From contig OY821750.1 of the NCBI GenBank assembly GCA_963682055.1, positions 26,544,402-26,608,401 of the forward strand: a DNA stretch of 64,000 bases, read 5' to 3'. A program made the position numbers and the translations under genes. Below are positions 49,965-62,423 of the stretch, piece after piece; positions within the stretch are counted from its first letter, which is position 1; every line of letters begins with the position of its first letter. The notes beneath the pieces are model-generated. The model searched no databases. It was not told the DNA's origin and was given only the letters and a program-made list of their open reading frames with translations. This stretch comes from Primula veris (taxonomy: Eukaryota > Streptophyta > Magnoliopsida > Ericales > Primulaceae).

Positions 49965-52359
49965 TTCTCTGCTTTTCTGTTCTATTAAATAGTATTTTTC
50001 TTTACCTGGAAATATTTAAATAACATAATTCCAAAAGATTGTCAATGGAAGATCTAAGCATCAAAGAAACAAAAAACCAGAAAAGTAGTGAACTCTGATG
50101 TGAAAGAAAATCTACTGTTTCATTATCTGGAAAACATTTATAGATGAATCATGAATAAGAAATAGCAAAAGAGTGTGAAGCAAACACATGCAAGTCAAAA
50201 ACACAACCCAAAAACTCTGGGTAAACTCCCATATAGCTTTGTTTTGTCAATATATTTACTTACCTAAAAAAATGACGTGAAAGAAATTTAATTTACTGCT
50301 CAGCATTTATCTTATTAAGTTGCAGTAGTAAACTACATGTAGTTGGACATCTTAAAATCAAACTGTTTATTTTAGTTTCCTGGTATGAAAAAGGTAAACT
50401 TTTTTATAACCCCAGACCTTACTTTAGTCAAAACTAAGCTAGCTTATTTGCAAGCTGACTATTTTGAAAAAGGGTGGTGTAACTGCTAAACAACTGGACA
50501 GTTTAATGCTTTAGTAAATAAATACTTCTTCCAAAAGTTTAACTTTAAGGCCCATCTCATAAGAGAAAACAAGGAAGAAACAGTTCAAAGCTCCAATGGA
50601 CTTGTTTGGCTGCAGCTTTTAAGTAGTTTTTTAAAAGCTGATTACTATAGTCATTGGTTAATTCAGTTCAAAAGTTCTAGCTTTTTTCAGTTAATTAAAA
50701 TATGCAGTACAACTTCAAGCCAAAAGGTAACAAAACCCAAGTTTAAAGGCATTTTCAAAGAAAAATAAATATGGCAGGCCTTTGTCAACTTTAAAGAGCT
50801 TTTTCATCAGCAAAAGTAAATACTTTACAATATCCTAATCTGTTCTACTCCAAATTCTACTCAAAGAAAGTACTGTATAATAATATTAGCATGAGACAAA
50901 TCCCACTTAGTCTTAGTTTTATTTTCAAAATTTAATTCTAACCAAAGAGCAATTGAGTAATGGACGACGGTTTTCTAATGCGTTATAGAAAAGTTGACGG
51001 ATTTATTTATATGTAACCTACATTAGCGTGTCTTTTGTATTTTCTCGACTTTTCTGTAACATTTACGTTTATCGGTTATAATATTATTACATATATAAGT
51101 AGCACAAGAGAGCAAAAACCCATTGTTAAAAAAAAAATTACACAAGGGAACTACAACTCATATTAAAAAATACCCTTGTAAAAATTTAATCTTTTTTAGC
51201 AAATTAGACCCCATAATAAAATACCCCATCTAGTAAATAACTGAAAAAAAGCCATTAACTTTAAGAAAAACAATTAATAATATAACAAAACTTGAATGTG
51301 AGAAGAATTTCTAAATACATTATAAAACAAACAAACAAACGATACAAGAATATTAAAAATATGATTCTAAGCCGATAATTAAAATAAGAATAAACGTTAC
51401 CTATACATGCAATTAGTCTAAACAAAGGAGTGATCAACTTGGAGTTATTATATATATTTTAATTTGGGAAAAAATGTACAAAAAAATTAATTAGAGAGAG
51501 AAATAAAGAGTTGCAGAAGCAGAGAACGATCAATGGCATTTTATAGTATTTTTTTTGCCAATAATTATAATTAAGTGAAATTGTCAAAAACACCACCTTA
51601 CATTCCTAAGGTTTTATTAATTGATCAATTAGATACATTTCCTATGTTTTGACTTTTTCCTTTGGTTTATTACATGTACATTTCGGTTTGGATATTAAAT
51701 ACCTTTTCAAATTCAAGTTTTATTTAATATTAATACTTTTAGATTTATGCCATACCATTTTTGGTTTACCAAATACATGTATTTGATTAACTCACGTTAT
51801 GAAAATCTTATCAATAAATTACTATAAATAGTAACATATTACAACAAAGACCATACATGCTTAATCAATGCCCCGGTTAGCTTTTTCCTAACACTAGTAT
51901 TGTATTCAAGTTTAATTTGTTTAGTAAATTAATAATTTAATATGTATATTATACATCCATCAACTTAGATTATCATTTACCAAGGTTTTTGTATTCTTTT
52001 TTATATAAGAGTACTTTAAGTCTGTGACAATTTGACAATGTGCATATATACAAGTGCCCTTTTTTTTATTTACTCAAATGAAATCATTTGATTTCGATTT
52101 TGATTCAAAATTTTGATGTCTATCCAAAAGCAATAAAATAAGGTCGATAACATGATCAAATAACCTAATTGACACGTTAATAAAAACTTTGAAGATGAGA
52201 TTGGTATAAAATGAAACTTTTGGATTCTATTGATAGAAGGTGAAACGTGAAGGTGTTTTTATATGATTTATCCCTACAAAGGTTAGCAGATAAAATTACT
52301 TGTTTAAAAGACACACGTCATTCACATCCAGCTGTTTTTATTGTGTTATTATTACCCGT
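49965..52359. other. Upstream region of LKR/SDH, non-coding
   Basis: AT-rich DNA 5' of the LKR/SDH start. The leader and promoter must lie here; the - strand sequence TTTCCAG at about 50005-50011 could be the acceptor of a leader intron. No other coding frame, RNA gene or transposon end is recognised. Confidence 0.45.
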
Positions 52360-52680
52360 GGGTTCGGTTTTTAGCAAAACTAAAAACGAAATCGAGCATA
52401 TTTTTCGGTTTGTTTTTTTCTGATTTCGGTATTTTTATTTTTTGAACCTAACCGGATCAGTTTTTTTCCATCCAATTTTGGGTTTTTTCGGTTTTTTACG
52501 GTGTTTTTCGGGTTTTTTCAGGTTTTTTCGGGTTTTTTCAGTCTTTTTTGGTTTCGGTCTTTTTCGGTTAGGTTTTATTAAAAACCGAAACCGATACGAA
52601 TTTTTTTTGCTTTTTCGGTTTCGGTCTTTTTCGGTTCGATTATCGGTCCGGTTCGATTTTTTCGGTTTTTCGCACGGCAC
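52360..52680. repeat. Low-complexity TTTTCGG / CCGAAAA tract
   Basis: Dozens of TTTTTCGG, TTTCGGTTC and related words occur over about 300 bp. Frames on both strands (Phe/Gly-rich and Lys/Pro-rich) come from this repeat. A second, weaker CCGATT/AACCGA-rich patch lies at about 53390-53600. Confidence 0.75.
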
Positions 52681-52767
52681 TGATTACCAGCATGGTAACC
52701 CCGTGAAATTCCTGGGCCAGCAGTTTAACCATGTTTCGCTAGTAATACATGCATATGTTTTTAAATA

Positions 52768-53135
52768 ATTAATTTTTGGTAATTTTTTTTTTAAAATTCT
52801 AAAAGTATTTTCGAAATTGGGTAATTATTAAAAAAATTAGGTTTTTTTCTAAAAAACTTAGGAGCACTTTGATAGCCTCAAAAGTAACCTCATTTTCTCC
52901 CTTCACTTATTATAATAGACTAGTAAATACATACACATGTTGTGTATCAGCCATTAAGTGATTTTTTTGTTTTAAAATTAAATAATTATTTCTTGACAGT
53001 TTTTTGTTCTTTAAATTTTAAAAGTATTTTCAAAATTGGGTAGTTATTAAAAGTTTTTGGGTTTTTTTTCTAAAAAAAGTGGGATCACTTTGACAGCATC
53101 AAAAGTAACTGTATTTTTCAAATATTTAAACAAAA
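52768..53135. repeat. Diverged direct duplication, ~220-bp spacing
   Basis: Segments near 52770-52900 and 52985-53130 share TTCTAAAAGTATTTTC(G/A)AAATTGGGTA and the block CACTTTGA(T/C)AGC(C/A)TCAAAAGTAAC. The two are separated by unique sequence. No coding capacity. Confidence 0.75.
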
Positions 53136-53599
53136 GTTCTGTACTTGTAATTTTAATTTCTTAAGGAATTGGTGTAAATTTGCTTTTGTTTATATATTAC
53201 TTATTGTGATAAAGAAAAATGTACTGTTCACGAATCATCACATATTTTGTTGTCTAAATATAAGATAATATTTTCTATTTAGGTTTTTGTACTTGCATTT
53301 GACAAAGACCATGCGCTTTAATTTTGATCTTATCCCAATTTCCAAACTGATCTTGATTCTGAAACACGTATATAAGGATTTTGATCAAATCAATCCAAGC
53401 CGATTAAAATTTAAACTAAACCGATTAATTATCGTTTTGGTTTGTGACTTTTGCTGATTTTAAAATTAACCGGATCGGCTTGAAAATCGGGATAATTACA
53501 AAGCAAAATTTAAACAGAATCAATCCGAGCTAAACCGAGGACAAGTGGTTTGGTTTCGGTTAACGATTTGGTGAAAACCGAAACGAAACAGACCATTAT

Positions 53600-54718
53600 T
53601 TTTAGTTGGTATGATTTGTAGTTTCGGTAAAACATGGAGTTGAACCTACTTTTGCTCACCCTATTGACACAGGCTTCATGATATAATTACAACAGAGAAA
53701 ACCAATTCTATTTTTAAGCTGTCACAATAGTGGTAGAATTTTGAATTATATTAACTCCCTCAATTTAGAAATTTTATTTTATAGTAGCCTTTTCACTTTT
53801 GTATTTGAATAGAAAATTAAAATTATTATATTTATAAATAATATTTAGAACTGAGAAATCAAGGCATATAGCAAATTATATTTTTCTAATAGTTTTTTTG
53901 CTTAAGAGATATTAAATCCAACTTTTCCGGCAAATTTAAGAGAAAAAGCTGGACACGCTACACATTTGAGCAAACAAATGTAAAATTTTAACTTTATCGT
54001 TAATATTTAGAGCACTTTTTAGCTACTTCAATATCTTAATGTAGCAACTTGATAAAAAAAACTCCAAAATTAATAGCAAACTAAGAAAAAGAGAAAAGGT
54101 AAACTGGATGGGACGAAATTAGTGAAAACAAGATTTTCAAAGGTTATCATCAAGTCAACCCATGAAACAAGCAAGACTGAATCCGTTTTGAAAATAGCGA
54201 TCGTGATTTTGTAAGGGAACCGGGATCGGCGTTGCTAAGAATTCACAATATTTTTATATTCAGGAAAAAAAAATGCGACATTTTTATAGAAGAGGATTCT
54301 AAAAGAAATCAAAGATAATGTCTTTTTGAGTTCCCTCAATTAATTTATGTTTATTTGGCAACCCAAAATTAGCACTGTGGTTACCGTTCGATTTTTCACC
54401 TGGGTTTAATCTGATTCTGGTTCACCCTAAAAATGAAATAGACCGATTGATATAGCTTATTCTAATTTATGCCTGGAAACTTTGAAGTTTTATGTGTGGA
54501 GTAATCTTTTAAAAAAAATCGTAATCAGAAAGGCCTTAAAAGACCAAAAATCAGGTTTTGTTCTTGAAATCCCAAAATAGAACGAAACTTAGACGACAAT
54601 ATTATAAAGTGTAGCTTTTGTTGTAAAACAAACGGTAACACAATAATCATTCCCTAATTCTTATTATATTCACTATTCTCCGCTCTAATATTTAATGTAT
54701 TCAAATATATAAATGTTA
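53600..54718. other. Intergenic AT-rich spacer
   Basis: No coding frame of note, RNA gene or recognisable repeat boundary is seen here. Confidence 0.4.
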
Positions 54719-54955
54719 CTCCTTCCGTCCCAAATTGTTAGAAGTATACGAAATTACGTGCAATTTTCATCAATAAATAACTCATATTTAACTTGTCGGA
54801 ATCGAAATTTTCAAATGTTAATCAGGTATAGTTTAAATGTTAAACTATTTAAACAAATTTTAAAAAATTAAATTTCAACAATTTAAACACAATATATTTG
54901 TCGATAAAAGTTACACGTAGATCCATAGTGTCTCAATATTTTGGGACGGATGGAA
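54719..54955. mobile_element. Stowaway-like MITE
   Basis: Left end CTCCTTCCGTCCCAAATTGT and right end ATATTTTGGGACGGATGGA are inverted copies of the Stowaway terminus. TA lies directly outside the left end and one base outside the right. About 237 bp, non-coding. Confidence 0.8.
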
Positions 54956-55871
54956 TAAATGTTACGAACTATAAGAACTTATGTGGATAGGCTAAGTTCG
55001 ACATTTAACTCGATTTCACTCGAGCCATAGGGATTTTCCCCCTACTGATTTTGTGTCCAATAAATTAAGTTGCGTTTTTTTTTTTTTTTTCAAGAAAGCT
55101 CAAAATTATATAAATTCATGTAATTTTTTGGTGTCTGAAAAAAAGGGCCAAGTGGCAATCAATGCGGATTCAATAAAGAAGATAGTTAAGTTACGTGTTA
55201 ATTCTCATTGAGAAAAAGTCTCTGTCACACTTTTTCAGTTATGGACAGTATCATTTGAAATGATGACCATGTTGATGCATAGTGAATTTGTACAATGCAA
55301 TCATCGTGATGGGATGTATATACTAAAGTTCCCTGCACATAAATTCATACCATAAAAAAGTTAATTTAACTTTTGCTGATTTTTGCTTTGGGTAAAAGGG
55401 CTTGTGCTCCTTTTTATCCCGACTAAACCAAGACGTCAAAACTGTTGGTTTGATCTGTTTTTTCTTAGTAGGTCTCTTTTATTTGTTTTTTTTTCTTGGT
55501 AATAGTAGCTTTTTCAAAAAAAAAACAATGATGTATATTACTAATGACCGATTAACATAATACTCACAACTTTTTATACGTGTCATACGTTAAACCGTTA
55601 ATTTTAAAATTAAAATAATAAAATAAGAAAGCAGTTGCATATTATATTGAAAGAGTTCATTATCCGTGATTTTATATTAAAAGTAATTGAAATCGGTATG
55701 GATTCATAGGTGATTCGAAAATTTTAAATGAACATACCATTTAAAATCATATCCTATAAAAGGAAGGTGAATTGAGAATGTAACCTCAATAACAATCGTA
55801 TTCTCTTATATAGTTACATAAAAATTATTTAAAACATTTCTTATTTTTTGTATTACAGGTTAGTTTTTAAT
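54956..55871. other. Spacer upstream of the right MULE
   Basis: AT-rich, non-coding. Probably includes the 5' end and promoter of the MULE that follows. Terminal inverted repeats were not located. Confidence 0.35.
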
Positions 55872-57858
55872 ATGGAATATAATTTTCAATCTTGGGATGA
55901 AAATTTGCATATGTCTGGTTATTCGGATGAAAAAGATAATAGTTACCTGACTATACTAGTCATTTTCAGACAAATTTGGTATGTTTTAACACTAAAATTT
56001 TAGTTTTTTATTTCAGTACTATGTTTATGGCTAGTTATAAGAACATTTTTGTTTGGTAAATTATTTTAGGTTTTCGAACATCGCCAGCAATTGATTGATC
56101 ATGCAAAAGCAATTGCACGTAATTTAGGGTTTATTTTAGTAATTGGAAGCTCCAATTCGGGTTTATTTTCTAAGCCAATATTATACCTTGATTGTGACAG
56201 GGGTAGTTCATACAGTCCTCCAAAAAATTCTACAAATGCTTCTATAAAAAATTCAGGTACCAAAAAAATGATGTGTGCATTTCGTTTGAAATGTCATAAG
56301 CACAATAATGTTTAGACGATAGAAGTTGTTAATGGAGTTCATAACCATCAAAGTATAATTTACGAAGAAGATCATGCTTATATTGGTATGCTAACAAAAC
56401 GTGAGTGGGAGATAGTAGAAACTATGTCTTTTAATAACATTAATGCTACTGAAATATTGGCTGCTATTAAGAAAAAAAATCCACAAAACAAGTCTACTAT
56501 CAAGACCATTAATAATGCTCCTAGTAAGCTTCGTGTTTCTCAATATACTGGTAGAACCCAGATCCAATAATTGCTTCGTCTTTTTCGAACAAAATATTAT
56601 TTATGGACCTTAAGAAATAATAATGAAACAGATGAATTACAAGACGTATTATTTGCGCATAGTCGTTCTGTAGAGTTGTTCAAATCATTTCCCTATATAT
56701 TATTTATGAATGGTATGTACAAGACGAGCAGATTCAGACTCCCATTGTTAGAAATTGTTGGTGTCACATCCACATGGGATAGTTTTTTTGTTGCATTTGT
56801 TTTCATGCAGTCATAAAAAAAATCGATAATTATGTATGGGCCTTAAACTGTCTACGACTAACTTTGGATGGGTGTGACCAGCCACGGGTCATTCTGACAG
56901 ATAAAAATTTGTCTATTATGCAAGCAGTCACCATTGTATTTCGTTACTCGAATGCGTTGTTGTGTAAATGGCATATATCTAGTATCGTTAAAGTAAATTG
57001 CAAGAGTACACTTGGAAGTGCGTGGAAGGCATTCAAGATACAGTGGAAACTAATTATGGATTCCAACACCCTTGAAGAGTATCACACCAACACTCAATTA
57101 ATGGCTACTGGGGACAAGAGATATCTATTTGTATTAAAATATATAGGGGAATTGCTTGATAACTATAAGGTAAAATTTGTTGCATTTTGGACTAATCAAT
57201 CTATGTATTACGGAAACAGGACAACAAATAGAGCTGAAGCACAACATTCAAAACTGAAAAGATATCTTCGTAGTTCGATGGGAAATCTAGCAACAATATT
57301 CCAGTACATTGACGAAATGATTGACTCCGAGTTTACGAAAATAAAGCAAAATTTGGAGAAAAGTCGTAATTCTGTGCAACATGCACATAAATATCCCATA
57401 TTCCGACAATTAAGAGGCTATGTATCAGCAATTGGATTGCTACATATTGCTGATGAGATGAATCGGTACAACGATATTGCATCCAATGACATTGTGTAAA
57501 ATCCCGTATTTTACTTATTTAAATTATATTCTTAGAATATCCTTCTTGGTATTATTATTAATTCTACCAGTAGTGAAGTATAAACCTTAAAAAGTTAAGG
57601 TACTTGTGTTAAGTAAGTAATAATTAAAGGACCAGTTAGGTTATTTCTTATACATAATAGATTAGTACTAATGGCTTTTAAAGTCTGAAACGCATAAAAA
57701 GAAAGTTAAGAGGCAAAGAAGGAGGAACGGCTATGGTGGTAACCGAAGTAATAAATTCTGCAGCATAAATATTAGAGTTATAAATCTATTGGGTTCTCAA
57801 CCCTCCCTAAGCGTATTTCACTGCAGAAGCATTATATAGATATAAAATATACAATTAT

Positions 57859-57911
<53 letters not shown>

Positions 57912-60529
57912 CCTAGATATATATGGGTTCGTTGTTTGGGAAGAGAGAGAGAGGCGTAAGGAGGCTTGGACTATCACTTCTTTTCTGTAATCAAAGTAAA
58001 CACATATCATCAATTATTAATTCAACCTATAGTTCAGTTTAGGATATAGCGAACCTAGGGTGTAAATCACTCAATCATCTTATAGACCAATTTATAGTAT
58101 CTCAATTATGTTATTAAGTTTAGTTTGATATATATCTTTTGAAAAGTATTAGTTGTTAATCATTAAAAAGTCCCGGATGAAAAGCTTACAAAAACTTACA
58201 GTTTAAGTGGTTGTTATTACCTATTATAGTCAACAGTCTACAAAATAACAGTTAGGCTTCTAGTATATATTTCTCAAACTTAAACTACAGATTTTTTTGT
58301 TGGCACACTTAAGTTGTAGTACTACATGTTAGATAGAATTTCATTAAAGGAATTTTTGGGAATGTTTGGATCGGTAATTCAAATTTAAGTTGTTAAGTTA
58401 GCTTTGATATAATTGTTGATGGATAGCTATCGTATCATATTTCCAGGTTATTAGATGTTCTGGTCTAGAGGTATTACGAGTTGATTTCTGACACGTATCA
58501 AGTGAGTGGATTTTGTCTTGCTATTATAAAAATCCCGTTGCATGTTTTGTTAATGTTTTACATGCTCATATTTTTCAAGTACTATTTATATATGTAAACA
58601 TTGATTTTATATTGTTACGAAAAAAAAGAAATATTGAAAGAAAGAAAAGTATGAAAACAAAAGGTGATTTATATACACTGAATCTGTATAAAAAGAATGA
58701 GTTTATATCTTATAAAGATAAAAGTTATATACATTGTATCTGTATAAGCTTTCAAGATTATTATTTTTATGATTGTATTTGGGACCATGAGTATAAGTCC
58801 AACGGAGAATCCCCGAATAAGGGGAAGAGGAAAGTGGGGTGACGTTGGCAATTAAATGAAAGAGTTTAGTTCTCAACGGTTAACTTAGCGATTGTACATA
58901 ACTTTGTTAACCGGAACGTTTTAAGGAATAGACTCAGCCGTCATGTTGTGGTGACCTTAATTACGTAGTGCACGTATGATTTATATACCTGAGAAAAAGA
59001 TCGACGGTAAAGAGATTGAGTAAGTCAATCGGGCTTGGTACTCTAAGATATACATGTTATCATTTTGATTTTATCATAAAAGAAAGAAAGAGATTTTTAT
59101 TATTATTATTGCGATGGATTTTTAAATCTTGATGAACAAAAATTGAAGAGTTTATTCTAAATACTTATGCATTGGGAATTTTAATTGAAGAAAATATTAT
59201 TTTGCAAGAAACTGAAAAGAAAAATCTTATTTTCGACCCGTATTATATATTGTGAGGCTTTCTCTCTCATTGAGCTCGTTTGGCTCACCCCTCTCCTTTT
59301 TAAAATGTTTTCAGGTTAACGAGCAGTTAATTAGAGTTGATATCGAGTCAGTTTGGGGACCAGACAGACCTTTAAGATTATGTGTTAATTCCGCTGCGAT
59401 TACATTTTTATTTTAGCTTGTAAGAGATTAACTTCTTGTAATGAACGTAAGTTTCGAGATTATATTTAATGAAAGTTTTGATAGAAATTTGAGTCGATTT
59501 AATGAGTAATTTAGTGATATTTTTATAGTTGTTCTATTTAGGCTTTGTTTAGCACGTGCCGCCACACGTGCTATTCAGCCGTGTGACACCCATCGGGTCT
59601 GGGATGTTACACATTGAGTATTGTGTATGCCGACTGAGAGTAAGCCATGGGCTACCTTGTGCACACGAGCTATATGTGTATATCTCTAGAGGTATTCCTA
59701 TTCCACTTGACAGAATCGATGCATTCTGGACAAAACTTGATATATCATATTCAAATTCATTTGACAATAGTTTAAACCGTATGCCTGATGTAGATAAGTT
59801 TGTGACTGCATTTCAAAACAGAAATAAATTTAACCAGGCACATATGCTACGAAAAATGAGAGAGGCATACGACCTTCTACGATTCTGGTTGTTGAGCCCC
59901 AACCAAAAAAACAAGGTCATGGAAGACCTTTAGTGAATAAAAAAGAAGAAACATCCACGCGCAGAGATCCTTTCATGAGAAAAATCCAAATAAAATTATT
60001 TTTGATTCACTCAACCCACTTGGCTATTTGGCCGAATTTCCCCCACTAATGCAAAAATTTATAAACGGTGTAAGTGAAGTCGAAGGTGATGGACATTGTG
60101 GTTTTCGTGCAATATCAAATTCATTAAATATAAAGAATCCTTGGCTTCAGGTAAGAGGAGAGCTTTGTAATGAGTTGTTCGCATACCAAGATGTGTACCG
60201 ATTAATGTTTGGAGAAGATACTTTTAATAAATGCTATTATTCTTTTAACTTTTTTCAGAAACTGTCAATTGTTTGCAAGAATATTGGTTCACGGTATCAG
60301 ATATGGGTCACCTTGTTGTATCCGCATATAATGTCGTATTTGTTATTCTTTCCCGAGATTCACATACATTTGTTCCTTGGCGCACCACCTCCCGCAATAC
60401 CCACAAACAATATGTATCGGTCACGTGAATGACAACCATTTTGTTTACCTATCACTGTGTCATAGTCCCCCGCTGCCTCCTATAAACCCTCAATGGATTA
60501 GTTGGAAAACCGACGAAGCCGGATCTTGA
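55872..60529 (+). pseudogene. Decayed FAR1/MULE transposase with SWIM and OTU, split by a solo LTR
   Basis: Pieces 55872-57494 and 59617-60529 form one transposase. Order: acidic N-terminus, FAR1-like domain (56070-56330), helix-turn-helix-like TKREWEIVETMSFNN (56391-56435), transposase core (LFMNGMYKTSRF at 56700-56735, ILTDKNLS at 56890-56915, CKWHI), SWIM finger (CVCRLRVSHGLPCAH, about 59623-59670), and OTU domain (EGDGHCGFRAIS near 60082-60117, second part NDNHFV near 60429-60446 in another frame). Stops at 56313, 56568 and 56814 and a frameshift near 60262 break it. The first acidic catalytic residue is Asn (codon 56709-56711) where the left copy has Asp. It is the same family as 62-2659, in the opposite orientation. 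Confidence 0.88.
57495..59611. mobile_element. Solo LTR (2117 bp) inserted in the right MULE
   Basis: It starts TGTAAAATCCCG and ends GGGATGTTACA, giving TG..CA with partly inverted termini, and is flanked by a perfect 5-bp duplication CATTG (57490-57494, 59612-59616). Removing the LTR and one CATTG joins ..SNDI to EYCVC.. in frame, which supports a precise insertion. No gag or pol frame occurs, so it is a solo LTR left by recombination. Its length and termini suggest a Ty3-type parent, but this is a guess. It contains a (TA)n tract of about 24 units at 57860-57909 and a spurious Lys-rich frame at 58513-58842. Confidence 0.88.
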
Positions 60530-60655
60530 GAAATTCTTCTCCAACAACAATTACAAAGATATATAAATTTACGCTTTATGAGCCAATCTGAAAATTAAGG
60601 TTAACTTTGTATTTTTTTAAAGAATTTTGTTAATAAATAAATTTGTTATCAAGAT
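60530..60655. other. 3' flank of the right MULE
   Basis: Short AT-rich non-coding stretch between the OTU stop (60527-60529) and the second solo LTR. It ends in AAGAT, the LTR target duplication. Confidence 0.5.
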
Positions 60656-61818
60656 TGTTGAACCATGGGGTTCAATAATTGATTTTGATTATAACGTTGA
60701 TTATATTTTTAATGATTTTACGATTTCTCTATTTCGATGATATAATGCTTGTCTTTTCCAAAAAGAGAATTTGTAAATTCCAGCACGCCAGAAAAATAGA
60801 GCCCAGAAAAACGAAGCCACAGGTTCAAGCGGAACCAGAATCGGAGCTAAAACGAAGAAGTTACGGGCTTTTGAAGATTAACGAGAAAACAGAGAAAACT
60901 GAAGAACGACCGATCGTCTGTACAAAAACGACCGATCATTTTTGTTCTGATTTCTTCCAGAGAGTCCACAAAAAAAAACGATCGATCAAAACTCAGAAAC
61001 GACCGATCGTTTTCTGAATAACGACCGATCGACTGTAGAAAACGACCGATCGTTTTCTGCAGATTTCAAAAACAGCTTTTCAGTTTATTCTGGAAAGTTG
61101 CTTAAAACCTCTGAATAAAAGCCTCAACCACTGCCAACGGTCATATATAGAAAAACAGACTTTTGGTCTATATAAACCAACCCAATCTCTCTTCCAAAGA
61201 CAACAATTAACACACCAATTATCATCTTTCAACCCCTATATACAAAAACCCTAGCTTATTTAGAAAAAGAGAGTCAAGCTCAAACATCATCAAACTCACC
61301 AATTAGCTTATTTAGAAGCAATTAAAAGTGTGAGTGTAGTTATATTGTTGTAACAAATTTTGTAAAGAGTGAAATTATAAACTCATTTGTGAGCGAGTGA
61401 TCGGGTAGAGGCTTTGTAAGCAAGTGAAGCTTAAAAGATTTAGGTCTTTTCATTCGGGACACTCATAGAGTGAGGGGGAGCTTAATCGGTTGATTAGCTC
61501 GATAGGATTGTAATATCCAAAAGATTATTTTTAGTGAAATACTCGGTAGTACCGAGGAGATGACGTAGGCCGTTTGCCGAACCTCTATAAAATCACGGTG
61601 TCATTTTCTTTCCCTAGCTTTTACTTTCCGCAAATATTCATTATTGCTTATTTTTATGCTTGGGTTTAGAAATTCTAGCAATTGATTATCTCTTGTTAAA
61701 ACGCTTAAGCTAAGAATTGCATTAGTTGGGTTATTAATTGCGCTTAAGTTTAATTAGACCAAAAACGCCTAGAAACCTTATTCACCCCCCCTCTAAGGTT
61801 TAGCCACACGGGCCAACA
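60656..61818 (+). mobile_element. Solo LTR (1163 bp), Ty1/copia-like
   Basis: It begins TGTTGAACC and ends GGCCAACA (inverted TGTTG..CAACA), flanked by a 5-bp duplication AAGAT (60651-60655, 61819-61823). The 3' end TTCACCCCCCCTCTAAGG..CAACA resembles LTR ends of plant Ty1/copia elements. A TATA-like TCTATATAAACC lies at about 61168-61180 with a leader-like region after it, so transcription would run left to right. No internal coding region or primer-binding site follows, so it is a solo LTR. Confidence 0.85.
60907..61052. repeat. Six CGAYCGATC motifs at ~21-bp spacing inside the solo LTR
   Basis: Copies start at 60907, 60929, 60979, 61000, 61022 and 61043 (steps 22, 50, 21, 22, 21). Most read CGACCGATCG, flanked by AAAA and TTTTCTG words. 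They lie upstream of the LTR TATA-like site, where enhancers of LTR promoters usually sit. Confidence 0.8.
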
Positions 61819-61969
61819 AAGATGATACGGATCAACCCCATCTTCTTGCGCCAAAGATCTTACCATTTTCGAAGGAACTGGAGTTCTATCTCTTTTCCAT
61901 TTCCATTCAAGAGTTCTTATGTGTTTTCACGCCCATTTGAGACCCCGAAAAAAGGAAAAATTCCTTTTT

Positions 61970-61998
61970 GTAGCAACACATACAAGATGTGTCACTAC
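61970..61998. repeat. Imperfect 12-bp-arm hairpin GTAGCAACACAT / ATGTGTCACTAC
   Basis: Ten of twelve arm positions pair around a 5-nt loop. The outer bases (GTAG..CTACAAAA) recall CACTA-type ends, but no second end is seen. Confidence 0.5.
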
Positions 61999-62048
61999 AA
62001 AATCTTACTTCAACTATTGTTTATTAGTTTTACTTTGTGAGACTTTTT

Positions 62049-62100
62049 AATTACTATAGTGGTTTTATTTTAATTACAAAATAAAACCACTATGGTAATT
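62049..62100. repeat. Strong hairpin, 23-bp arms, 6-nt loop
   Basis: 62049-62071 and 62078-62100 are inverted copies with one G:T-type mismatch (AATTACTATAGTGG.. and ..CCACTATGGTAATT). The loop is AATTAC. This may be a folded-back MITE core or a small-RNA precursor; the sequence alone does not decide. Confidence 0.7.
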
Positions 62101-62423
62101 ACAAAACCCCTTCTTCTTCCTGATACATTAGTTTCTCTTTGCTACGTATGGTATTTATATAATAGAGCCACCCAATATTCCATTTTCCATCCCAAACCAA
62201 TATTTTACAACCTAATTTTGATCAATATACAGAAAAAAACAGTAACACGAATCTTTTTAATTTACTATTTTATATATGATTTAGTGATTACTCATTGTAA
62301 CATATATATGGATTGTGGCACATAAATTTTGCAATACTCTAAAAACTATAATACGCCAATATTAAACACACGAAAATAATTTTTGAAGAAGCACACACGA
62401 ACACAGGGTTTCCAAGTATGATG

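Noticed and set aside
52435..52768. Phe/Gly-rich (+) and Lys/Pro/Thr-rich (-) frames
   Set aside because: Low-complexity TTTTCGG repeat read in both directions.
58513..58842. Lys/Tyr-rich 109-codon frame
   Set aside because: Lies inside the solo LTR, has no recognisable domain and a composition expected of AT-rich DNA.
1..60529. The two inverted MULE copies as ends of one giant composite transposon
   Set aside because: They sit in opposite orientation at the flanks, but the two clearly diverged copies, intact host genes between them and separate decay patterns fit independent insertions.
60679..61017. 112-codon frame rich in Lys/Arg/Thr
   Set aside because: Lies inside the copia-like solo LTR and largely translates the CGACCGATC motif array.
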